From an uncultured Christensenella sp. (GTDB taxonomy: Bacteria > Bacillota > Clostridia > Christensenellales > Borkfalkiaceae), in NCBI GenBank assembly GCA_910578765.1, contig CAJTRW010000014.1, forward strand, positions 1-17,399: 17,399 nucleotides of DNA, read 5' to 3'. The position numbers were made by a program, and so were the translations under genes. Numbering within the stretch: position 1 is the stretch's first letter; each line of letters begins with the position of its first letter. The notes below the pieces were generated by a model. That model was not told the DNA's origin. It ran no database searches and saw only the letters and a list, made by a program, of their open reading frames with translations. This document shows positions 6,459-13,199 of the stretch, one piece after another.

Positions 6459-7805
6459 ATGAAGTATACTCAGGCAGCCGGCGAAAAAAGCACCGTAAAG
6501 CTTACCATCACCTTTTCGGAGGAGGAGTGGCAGGACGCTTTGAATAAATCGTATTTGAAGGTCAGGGGCAAATATTCCGTCCCCGGTTTCAGAAAAGGCA
6601 AAGTTCCCAAACCCGTACTTGAAAATTATTACGGTAAAAGCGTATTGTTCGAGGAGGCGTTCAACGTTCTCTACTCCGCACACTATCCCGACATTCTGGA
6701 TAAGGAAAAGGAAAATTTCACCGCCGTGGGAGAGCCTTCGTTGGAAGTTGAGGACATGAAGGAGGGCGAAGGCGTCGTACTCGGCGCCATAGTGCCGGTA
6801 AAACCCGAAGTCACGGTCGACGCGTATACAGGTTTAAAAATAAAGAAGTTTGAATATAATGTATCCGACGCGGACGTGGACGCGGAAGTGCGTAAGCTTT
6901 TGGAAAGGGACGCAAAGGATAACGAGGTGTCCGACAGACCCTGCAAATTGAACGATACGGTCAATATAGATTTTTCCGGCAGCGTCGACGGTGAAAAGTT
7001 CCCTGGGGGCACGGCTGACGGATACGACCTCGTACTCGGAAGCGGTTCTTTCATTCCCGGCTTCGAGGACGGCGTCGTCGGTCTTAAGGTCGGTGAAAGC
7101 AAGGACGTAAACGTAAAGTTCCCCGACGATTATTCCGCGGAAAATCTTAAAGGTAAGGACGCGGTCTTCACGGTAAAATTAAATAAAATTACAGAAAAAC
7201 TTCTTCCCGAGCTTACAGACGAATACGTCAAGAACCACGCGGGCGCCGCAACGGTGGAGGAATATAAGAAGACCACGCGCGAGCGTCTTGAAAAGAACGC
7301 GGAAAGCCGCGGAAGGGACGAAACGGAAAACAGCATAATTTCCGAAATATGCAAGCACGCCAAAGCGGAAATTCCCGACGCCATGATTGAAAGCGAAATA
7401 GACCGCGCCGTTCAGGATTTCGGCTACCGCCTTATGTACCAGGGATTAAAGCTTGACGATTATCTCAAATATATGGGCATTTCCATGAACGACTTCCGCG
7501 CCCAGTACAAAGAGTCCGCGGAAAAGAGAGTTTTAAGCCAGCTTGTAATAGATAAAATAGTCAGGGACAAAAACTTTACCGCAGACGAAAAAGAAATCGA
7601 CAAGAAGATAGAGGAACAGGCGAAATCCGTCGACAAAACTCTTGCGGAATATAAGAAGAACATCGACCCCAGACAGATCGAATATATTAAAAACGATATT
7701 ATTATAACCAAGCTTTTCGATTTCCTCGGTTCGGAAAACGAATTGTATACGGAAGGCGAGCCGGTCAAAAAAACCGCCGCTAAAAAAACCGTTAAAAAGC
7801 AATAA
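6459..7805 (+). CDS. tig: trigger factor, ribosome-associated chaperone and prolyl isomerase
   Basis: Trigger factor docks at the ribosomal tunnel exit, shields nascent chains and can isomerise prolyl bonds. This 448-residue protein has all three parts: an N-terminal ribosome-binding domain with the signature GFRKGKVP at 43-50, an FKBP-type PPIase domain at about 163-244 (DTVNIDFSG, then PGGTADGYDLVLGSGSFIPGFEDG), and a C-terminal helical cradle at about 245-425. After the cradle, the last 15 or so residues are Lys/Ala/Thr-rich (KKTAAKKTVKKQ), a basic disordered tail that not all family members have. AGGAG (6448-6452) lies six bases before the ATG. It is the first gene of the proteostasis operon, followed by clpP after 38 bases. 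Confidence 0.98.
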   Translation: MKYTQAAGEKSTVKLTITFSEEEWQDALNKSYLKVRGKYSVPGFRKGKVPKPVLENYYGKSVLFEEAFNVLYSAHYPDILDKEKENFTAVGEPSLEVEDMKEGEGVVLGAIVPVKPEVTVDAYTGLKIKKFEYNVSDADVDAEVRKLLERDAKDNEVSDRPCKLNDTVNIDFSGSVDGEKFPGGTADGYDLVLGSGSFIPGFEDGVVGLKVGESKDVNVKFPDDYSAENLKGKDAVFTVKLNKITEKLLPELTDEYVKNHAGAATVEEYKKTTRERLEKNAESRGRDETENSIISEICKHAKAEIPDAMIESEIDRAVQDFGYRLMYQGLKLDDYLKYMGISMNDFRAQYKESAEKRVLSQLVIDKIVRDKNFTADEKEIDKKIEEQAKSVDKTLAEYKKNIDPRQIEYIKNDIIITKLFDFLGSENELYTEGEPVKKTAAKKTVKKQ

Positions 7806-7810
7806 ATCGG

Positions 7811-7827
7811 CGCGCGCAATACGCGCG
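7811..7827 (+). other. GC-rich hairpin between tig and clpP
   Basis: CGCGCG (7811-7816) pairs with CGCGCG (7822-7827) around a CAATA loop. It ends three bases before the clpP ribosome binding region (AAGGAG, 7831-7836). No T tract follows, so it is unlikely to terminate transcription. It may influence mRNA processing or clpP translation. Confidence 0.5.
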
Positions 7828-7843
7828 TAAAAGGAGTTTAATT

Positions 7844-8434
7844 ATGGAACGCAATGCGTTGGTACCTTACATTGTAGAACAGACCTCCCGCGGCGAACGC
7901 TCTTACGACATTTACAGCCGCCTTTTGGAGGACAGAATTATTTTTCTCAGCGGCGAAATAGACGACGCCGTGGCAAACACGGTAGTGGCTCAGCTTATCT
8001 ATCTCGAAGCGAAAGACCCGCAGAAGGATATATCCTTATACATCAACAGCCCGGGCGGCTCGGTTTCCGCGGGACTTGCTATTTACGACACTATGAATTA
8101 CATCAAGTGCGACGTTTCGACGATTTGTATCGGTATGGCGGCTTCTATGGGCGCGTTCCTTCTGTCAAGCGGACAGAGGGGTAAAAGATACGCGCTGCCC
8201 AACAGCGAAATAATGATTCACCAGCCTCTCGGCGGCGCGCAGGGACAGGCGAGCGACATAAAAATCGCCGCGGAGCACATACTCAGGACGAAGCAGAAGT
8301 TAAACACAATTCTCGCACAAAATTCCGGCAGACCTCTTTCCGAGATAGAGCGCGACACCGACAGGGACAACTATCTGTCGGCACAGCAGGCGCAGGAATA
8401 CGGTCTCATCGACAAAGTTTTTTATAAAAGGTAA
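7844..8434 (+). CDS. clpP: ATP-dependent Clp protease proteolytic subunit ClpP
   Basis: ClpP forms the 14-subunit cytoplasmic peptidase chamber that degrades proteins fed in by ClpX or another Clp ATPase. The protein is 196 residues, the normal length. The catalytic triad is visible as S101 in GMAASMG, H126 in IMIHQP and D175 in DTDRDN, matching Ser98/His123/Asp172 of B. subtilis with a shift of three. The handle region with the GQASDI motif follows H126. The N-terminus (LVPYIVEQTSRGERSYDIYSRLL) is that of housekeeping ClpP. AAGGAG lies seven bases before the ATG. It is second in the operon, with clpX starting 21 bases after its stop, so enzyme and unfoldase are made together. Confidence 0.98.
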   Translation: MERNALVPYIVEQTSRGERSYDIYSRLLEDRIIFLSGEIDDAVANTVVAQLIYLEAKDPQKDISLYINSPGGSVSAGLAIYDTMNYIKCDVSTICIGMAASMGAFLLSSGQRGKRYALPNSEIMIHQPLGGAQGQASDIKIAAEHILRTKQKLNTILAQNSGRPLSEIERDTDRDNYLSAQQAQEYGLIDKVFYKR

Positions 8435-8455
8435 TATTTAAATCGGAGTTTAAGT

Positions 8456-9682
8456 TTGAAAGAAAAAAAGTATTGTTCTTTTTGCGGTAAAACGGAAGAT
8501 AAAGTCAAGCGTCTTATAAGCGGACAGAACGGGGCGTGCATCTGCGACGAATGTATAGAGATATGCGGCGACATGGTAAGGGATTTGGATGCGGAAAGCC
8601 TTCAACCCGTTCCCTTAAAAAAGCCCGCCGAAATCAAGGAAGAACTTGATAAATACATCGTCGGTCAGAACGAGGCGAAAAAGGTTTTATCCGTCGCGGT
8701 TTACAACCACTATAAGCGTATTAACAATATGGCGGAAGCAAAGCAGGACGACGGCGAAGTCGAGATAGAAAAGAGCAACATATTATTGCTCGGACCTACG
8801 GGTTGCGGCAAGACGTTGCTTGCAAGGACGCTCGCCAAAATACTGAACGTGCCTTTCGCGGCGGCGGACGCAACCACGCTTACGGAAGCCGGCTACGTCG
8901 GCGAGGACGTGGAAAATATACTTTTAAAGCTTATTCAGAACGCCGACTACGATATCGAAAAGGCGCAGCGCGGCATAATTTATATCGACGAAATCGACAA
9001 AATTGCCAGAAAGAGCGAAAACGTTTCCATTACGCGCGACGTTTCGGGCGAGGGCGTCCAGCAGGCGCTTTTGAAAATTATCGAAAGCACGGTTGCCAAC
9101 GTTCCCCCGCAGGGCGGCAGAAAGCACCCCCAGCAGGAATGTCTGAGAATAGACACGACTAACATTCTTTTTATTTGCGGCGGCGCGTTCGTAGGATTGG
9201 ATAAAATAGTCCAAAAGCGCAAGGACAATACGTCGCTCGGTTTCGGCGGCTCGGTAAAAGACGGCGAGGAAAACACTTACGAAATGCTTGCCGACGTCAA
9301 GCCGCAGGATTTGACGGGCTTCGGGCTTATACCCGAGTTTGTCGGCAGGGTACCCATAGTCGTAAGCCTGCACCCGTTGAACGAGGAAGCGCTTGTAAAT
9401 ATTCTTACCCAGCCGAGAAACGCAATTATCAAGCAGTATCAAAAGCTTATCGCAATGGACGGCGTAAAGCTTACCGTCGACGACGGCGCGGTCAGGGAAA
9501 TAGCAAATACCGCTATACGCCTTAAAACGGGTGCAAGGGGACTGAGGACGATTATAGAAAGCTTCATGACTTCCGTCATGTATAAGCTTCCTTCCGAGAA
9601 AAACGTCGAAGAAGTAGTCGTCACCAGAGAGTGCGTTACCGACAAAGCCGAACCCAAAATAATTTACAAAAAGACGGCGTAA
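8456..9682 (+). CDS. clpX: ClpX, AAA+ unfoldase of the ClpXP protease
   Basis: ClpX recognises, unfolds and threads substrates into ClpP. This 408-residue protein has the N-terminal zinc-binding domain (C7, C10, C30, C33), Walker A GPTGCGKT (113-120), the pore loop GYVG (147-150), Walker B IIYIDEID (174-181), the RKH loop (222-224), the ClpP-docking loop LGF (261-263, in place of the commoner IGF) and the sensor-2 GARGLR (359-364). The start codon is TTG: GGAG (8445-8448) lies seven bases upstream and translation from there gives the canonical KEKKYCSFCGKT N-terminus; no ATG fits. It is third in the operon, between clpP and lon. The closely linked lonB found in B. subtilis is absent here. Confidence 0.98.
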   Translation: MKEKKYCSFCGKTEDKVKRLISGQNGACICDECIEICGDMVRDLDAESLQPVPLKKPAEIKEELDKYIVGQNEAKKVLSVAVYNHYKRINNMAEAKQDDGEVEIEKSNILLLGPTGCGKTLLARTLAKILNVPFAAADATTLTEAGYVGEDVENILLKLIQNADYDIEKAQRGIIYIDEIDKIARKSENVSITRDVSGEGVQQALLKIIESTVANVPPQGGRKHPQQECLRIDTTNILFICGGAFVGLDKIVQKRKDNTSLGFGGSVKDGEENTYEMLADVKPQDLTGFGLIPEFVGRVPIVVSLHPLNEEALVNILTQPRNAIIKQYQKLIAMDGVKLTVDDGAVREIANTAIRLKTGARGLRTIIESFMTSVMYKLPSEKNVEEVVVTRECVTDKAEPKIIYKKTA

Positions 9683-9710
9683 TTTTTTACGTTCAGGAAA
9701 ATTATCGGAT

Positions 9711-9744
9711 ACGCGCCAAATTGCCCTGCGGCTGTTTGGCGCGT
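9711..9744 (+). other. perfect 10-bp inverted repeat between clpX and lon
   Basis: ACGCGCCAAA (9711-9720) and TTTGGCGCGT (9735-9744) are perfect inverted copies around a 14-base loop. No U tract follows; the lon ribosome binding site GGAGG (9755-9759) comes 10 bases later. It could be an mRNA hairpin that sets the clpX/lon ratio, or a repressor operator for an internal lon promoter, although I see no good promoter in this 84-base gap. Confidence 0.65.
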
Positions 9745-9766
9745 AAATTTAACCGGAGGTTATGTT

Positions 9767-12073
9767 ATGGCAAAATTTCAGGAGTATCCTTTGCTTGCCC
9801 TGCGCGGCAGGGTGGTCTTTCCCGATACGACCGTAAATTTCGATATAGGCAGAATGATCTCCCTTACGGCGGTAAAGTACGCGTCGGAAAGGGATTCACG
9901 CATATTCGTCTGCGCCCAGAAGGAGGCGGAAAAGGAAGAAATAACCACAACGGACGTGTATCTTACGGGCACGGTTGTAAAACTGCGCCAGATAACGCGG
10001 CTTCCGGGCAGTAACTTACGCCTGTCGGTAGAGGGGTTGTTCCGCGCCACAGCCAAGCAGGTAAGGACCGAGGAGGGGACTTTTGTCGCGGTTGTGGAGG
10101 AAATTTCCCCCGTGCACGGGGATAAAACGCTGGAAGAAGCGTATTTCCGTACCTGTAAGGAGATTATGCGCGATATCACTTCGTCGGAAAACCGTTTCCC
10201 CAAGGACGCGTCCTCTAACCTTGACAAGTGCGCGGACGCGGACGGCTTTGTCAATCTGGCGGCGCATTATCTGCCGCTTAAAGTCGCGGACAAGCAAAAG
10301 CTTTTGGAGTGCGCGCGTACGTCGGAAAGATTGCAAACTCTGGACAGATTTTTAAACGAAGAACTTGAAATAATGCGTCTGGAACGCAAGATAAACGCGG
10401 CTGTCAGACAGAACATAGACAAAAATCAAAAGGAATACTATCTCCGTGAGCAGTTGAAAGCAATACACGGAGAGCTTGGCGACGACGGCGAGGAATGCGA
10501 CGAGCTGGAAAATAAAATCAAAGAGCGCGGTTTTCCGGAGGAAGTAGAAAAAAAGGCTCTTAAAGAGCTTTCGCGCATGTCGCGCATGCAGACTTCTTCG
10601 CCCGACTACAACGTTTTGCGCGTCTATCTGGACTGGCTTTTGGATATCCCTTGGACGGAAACAACGGCCGACACGCCGCTTCTTTCCGACGCGGTTAAAA
10701 TACTTGACGGCGATCATTACGGACTTGAAAAGATAAAGGAACGCATAACAGAGTATCTTGCGGTATTGAAGCGGACGGGCGGGCTTAACGCGCCCATATT
10801 GTGCTTTGTCGGTCCCCCGGGCGTCGGTAAAACCTCGATAGCAAGCTCCGTAGCGCGCGCTTTGGGCAGAAAATTCGTCAGAATGAGTCTCGGCGGAGTT
10901 AAAGACGAAGCGGAAATCCGCGGGCACAGAAAGACTTACGTCGGCTCCATGCCCGGCAGAATTATAAGCGGAATGAAAAAAGCGGGTTCGGTAAATCCCG
11001 TGTTTCTTCTGGACGAGGTGGATAAAATATCCGCAGATCTGCGCGGCGACCCCGCGGACGCGCTTTTGGAGGTTTTGGACCCCGCGCAGAATTCGACCTT
11101 TGTCGACAGATATATAGAAATTCCTTACGATTTAAGCAAGGTGCTGTTCATAACCACGGCAAACGGGCTGGACACAATACCCGCGCCGCTTTTGGACAGA
11201 ATGGAGATAATAGAGCTTACCGGCTACACTTCCGAAGAAAAGAGGGAAATTGCAAAGCGCTATTTAATACCCAAAAAGCGGGAGGCGAACGGACTTAAAT
11301 CAAGCGAAATTTCCATAAGCGAAAAGGCGCTTGACGCAATTATAGACGGCTACACCATGGAAGCGGGAGTGCGCAATCTGGAACGCAAAATCGACGCGGT
11401 ATGCCGTAAAGCGGCGGTCAGACTTTCAGACGGAACCGCGACTAAAATTTCCGTTACGGAAAAAAATCTCGAAAGTTTTCTCGGCGCGAAGAAGTATTTC
11501 AGGGACGGCAACATGCTGGACAGTAACGAGGTCGGCGCGGCTACGGGCTTGGCTTGGACTTCGGTCGGCGGCACGACGCTTACGATAGAGGTTTCCGCAA
11601 TGCACGGCAAGGGCGATATTCTGCTTACCGGCAAGCTCGGCGACGTAATGAAGGAGAGCGCCCGCGCCGCTATTAGTTATATACGCTCCAACAGCGCGGC
11701 TTACGGTATCGACGGCGAGGTTTTCGAAAAGACGGATATCCATATCCACGTTCCCGAGGGCGCAACGCCCAAGGACGGACCCAGCGCCGGTATTACAATG
11801 GCCACGGCGATACTTTCGGCATTTACGGGCAAACCCGTTAAAAAAAGTATCGCCATGACGGGCGAAATAACGCTCAGGGGCAAGGTTCTGCCGATTGGCG
11901 GGTTAAAGGAAAAGGCGCTTGCAGCCTACCGCATAGGCATACGCGACGTGATAATCCCCGCCGACAACAAGAAGGATTTGGAAGACGTGCCCGAAACCGT
12001 CCGAGGCAGTATAAACTTTATACCCGTATCCGAGGTGGACAGCGTGTTCAAGAGCGCGATAATAGGTATTTAA
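9767..12073 (+). CDS. lon: ATP-dependent endopeptidase Lon (LonA type)
   Basis: Lon is a hexameric cytoplasmic AAA+ serine-lysine protease that removes damaged and regulatory proteins. This 768-residue protein has the LonA layout: an N-terminal substrate-binding domain (from about 7 to 200), a helical linker (200-310) containing KNQKEYYLREQLKAI, an AAA+ module with Walker A GPPGVGKT (349-356) and Walker B VFLLDEVDK (412-420), and the protease domain (about 585-768). Catalytic S673 sits in PKDGPSAGI and the catalytic lysine is K716 in GGLKEKALAA, 43 residues later, as in E. coli. GGAGG (9755-9759) lies seven bases before the ATG. It is fourth in the operon, 84 bases after clpX and 30 before ysxC. 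Confidence 0.98.
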   Translation: MAKFQEYPLLALRGRVVFPDTTVNFDIGRMISLTAVKYASERDSRIFVCAQKEAEKEEITTTDVYLTGTVVKLRQITRLPGSNLRLSVEGLFRATAKQVRTEEGTFVAVVEEISPVHGDKTLEEAYFRTCKEIMRDITSSENRFPKDASSNLDKCADADGFVNLAAHYLPLKVADKQKLLECARTSERLQTLDRFLNEELEIMRLERKINAAVRQNIDKNQKEYYLREQLKAIHGELGDDGEECDELENKIKERGFPEEVEKKALKELSRMSRMQTSSPDYNVLRVYLDWLLDIPWTETTADTPLLSDAVKILDGDHYGLEKIKERITEYLAVLKRTGGLNAPILCFVGPPGVGKTSIASSVARALGRKFVRMSLGGVKDEAEIRGHRKTYVGSMPGRIISGMKKAGSVNPVFLLDEVDKISADLRGDPADALLEVLDPAQNSTFVDRYIEIPYDLSKVLFITTANGLDTIPAPLLDRMEIIELTGYTSEEKREIAKRYLIPKKREANGLKSSEISISEKALDAIIDGYTMEAGVRNLERKIDAVCRKAAVRLSDGTATKISVTEKNLESFLGAKKYFRDGNMLDSNEVGAATGLAWTSVGGTTLTIEVSAMHGKGDILLTGKLGDVMKESARAAISYIRSNSAAYGIDGEVFEKTDIHIHVPEGATPKDGPSAGITMATAILSAFTGKPVKKSIAMTGEITLRGKVLPIGGLKEKALAAYRIGIRDVIIPADNKKDLEDVPETVRGSINFIPVSEVDSVFKSAIIGI

Positions 12074-12103
12074 ATAATTCGCGCCAAACATAGGGAAAAA
12101 GAA

Positions 12104-12718
12104 ATGGAAAAAGGTTTTTCAATACCGAACGCATCGTTTATAACCAGTGCGGCAAGCAAGGAACAGTTTATCTTAACGGATAAGCCGATAATTGCCGTAA
12201 GCGGTAAATCCAACGTCGGGAAATCGAGCTTTATAAACATGCTTACAAACCGCAAAAAGCTTGCAAAAGTTTCAAAAGAACCGGGTAGAACGCGGCTTGT
12301 CAATTATTTCGACTGCGGCACGTTTGTTCTCGCGGATTTGCCGGGTTACGGCTTCGCCCGCGTCTCAAAGGAAGAAAAATTGAAGTGGGCGCGGCTTCTG
12401 GACGACTTTTTCTCCGATAAGGACAGGGTGTCGCGTGTCTTTGCACTGTGCGATATCCGTCATAACCCGACTGCGGACGATATGCAGATGATAGAGTTTT
12501 TATACTATCACGCGATACCTTTTACCGTAATAGCCACAAAGGCGGACAAGCTTTCGAAAGCGCAGCAGAAAAAAAGCCTTATAAACATAGCTTCTGTCTA
12601 CAAATGCGGCGCCGATGACATAATCGCCATCTCGGCGGAAACCCGTCAGGGGCTGGACAAAGTATTGGAAGAAATAGAAAAAGTACTTAATCTTCCGTCA
12701 GACGAAGATTTGGCGTAA
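12104..12718 (+). CDS. ysxC: ribosome-biogenesis GTPase YsxC/EngB
   Basis: EngB/YsxC (YihA) is an essential TRAFAC-class GTPase that helps assemble the 50S ribosomal subunit. The protein has 204 residues, the usual size. All motifs are present: G1 GKSNVGKS (34-41), G2 threonine in GRTR (61-64), G3 DLPG (78-81) followed by the family GYGFA, DIRHNPT (117-123), G4 TKAD (145-148) and G5 SAE (177-179). AGGG (12092-12095) lies eight bases before the ATG. It ends the proteostasis operon, 30 bases after lon, matching the lonA-ysxC linkage of B. subtilis, and a strong terminator overlaps its stop codon. Confidence 0.97.
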   Translation: MEKGFSIPNASFITSAASKEQFILTDKPIIAVSGKSNVGKSSFINMLTNRKKLAKVSKEPGRTRLVNYFDCGTFVLADLPGYGFARVSKEEKLKWARLLDDFFSDKDRVSRVFALCDIRHNPTADDMQMIEFLYYHAIPFTVIATKADKLSKAQQKKSLINIASVYKCGADDIIAISAETRQGLDKVLEEIEKVLNLPSDEDLA

Positions 12719-12764
12719 TAAAACAAATCCCGAACGTGCCGTTCGGGATTTGTTTTATTTTTCG
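12717..12764 (+). terminator. very strong intrinsic terminator after ysxC
   Basis: AAAACAAATCCCGAACG (12720-12736) pairs perfectly with CGTTCGGGATTTGTTTT (12740-12756) around TGC, and pairing can extend three more bases each side. ATTTTT follows. The A-rich left arm would give a U tract on the minus strand as well. It closes the tig-ysxC operon. Confidence 0.93.
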
Positions 12765-12777
12765 ACGAATACCGACG

Positions 12778-12803
12778 GCATATTTACAAAAATCCGCATA
12801 ACT
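12778..12803 (+). promoter_or_regulatory. candidate sigma-E (mother-cell sporulation) promoter of spoIIID
   Basis: GCATATT (12778-12784) resembles the sigma-E -35 element and GCATAACT (12796-12803) its CATAnnnT -10 element, with about the right spacing (14 bases between ATA and CATA). Transcription would begin near 12810, about 43 bases before the ATG. spoIIID is sigma-E controlled in B. subtilis, which favours this reading. No good sigma-A promoter is visible in this gap. Confidence 0.45.
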
Positions 12804-12852
12804 CCCCAATTTACGGCATATTAATTTATTACTTAAATTTTTGGAGTTATCT

Positions 12853-13104
12853 ATGTGGAATTATATTGCCGATAGAGTAAAAAAGGAAGCCGAGTATATA
12901 ATCAATACAAAATCTACTGTACGCGCGGCGGCTTTGCATTTCGAAATAAGCAAATCGACCGTACATAAGGACGTAACGGAAAGGCTTAAAACCATTGACG
13001 AAAACATGTTTTTGAACGTAAGGGAAGTGCTGGATAAAAATTTATCCGAAAGGCATATCCGCGGAGGTATAGCAACCAAAAACAAATATCTTTATAAATC
13101 ATAA
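12853..13104 (+). CDS. spoIIID: sporulation transcription factor SpoIIID
   Basis: SpoIIID is a small DNA-binding protein made in the mother cell under sigma-E; it activates and represses many sporulation genes and leads to sigma-K. From the ATG the protein has 83 residues. The helix-turn-helix spans about 20-45, with TVRAAALHFEISKSTVHKDVTERL nearly matching the B. subtilis protein, and RHIRGGIATKNKY (68-79) matches its conserved RHLRGG-ATKLKY block. The C-terminal basic extension is shorter than in B. subtilis (93 residues). I place the start at the ATG at 12853, not the in-frame TTG at 12841, because that TTG forms part of the ribosome binding site TTGGAG, six bases upstream of the ATG. No terminator is evident downstream. 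Confidence 0.95.
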   Translation: MWNYIADRVKKEAEYIINTKSTVRAAALHFEISKSTVHKDVTERLKTIDENMFLNVREVLDKNLSERHIRGGIATKNKYLYKS

Positions 13105-13136
13105 TATAATTTTTTATTTCTTTTTCATTATTTAAA

Positions 13137-13165
13137 TTGAAAAAATACGTAATTTGTGCTATAAT
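13137..13165 (+). promoter_or_regulatory. strong extended -10 sigma-A promoter of the activase unit
   Basis: TTGAAA (13137-13142) and a consensus TATAAT (13160-13165) are 17 bases apart, and TG at 13157-13158 adds the extended -10 motif. The start site would be near 13172, giving a leader of about 28 bases with AGGG (13186-13189) before the ATG at 13200. Confidence 0.85.
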
Positions 13166-13199
13166 ATTAAAAATTGCTGTTTTGCAGGGTAGTTAACCA

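Noticed and set aside
8924..9442. 172-residue open frame antisense to clpX
   Set aside because: Shadow of a highly conserved coding region; it shows no independent signals.
10352..10927. 191-residue open frame antisense to lon
   Set aside because: Lon is unmistakable in the other strand over its full length. The antisense frame is a by-product of codon bias and has no start signals.
12841..12852. In-frame TTG start for spoIIID at 12841
   Set aside because: The TTG is part of the TTGGAG ribosome binding site of the ATG at 12853, and starting at the ATG aligns with known SpoIIID N-termini.
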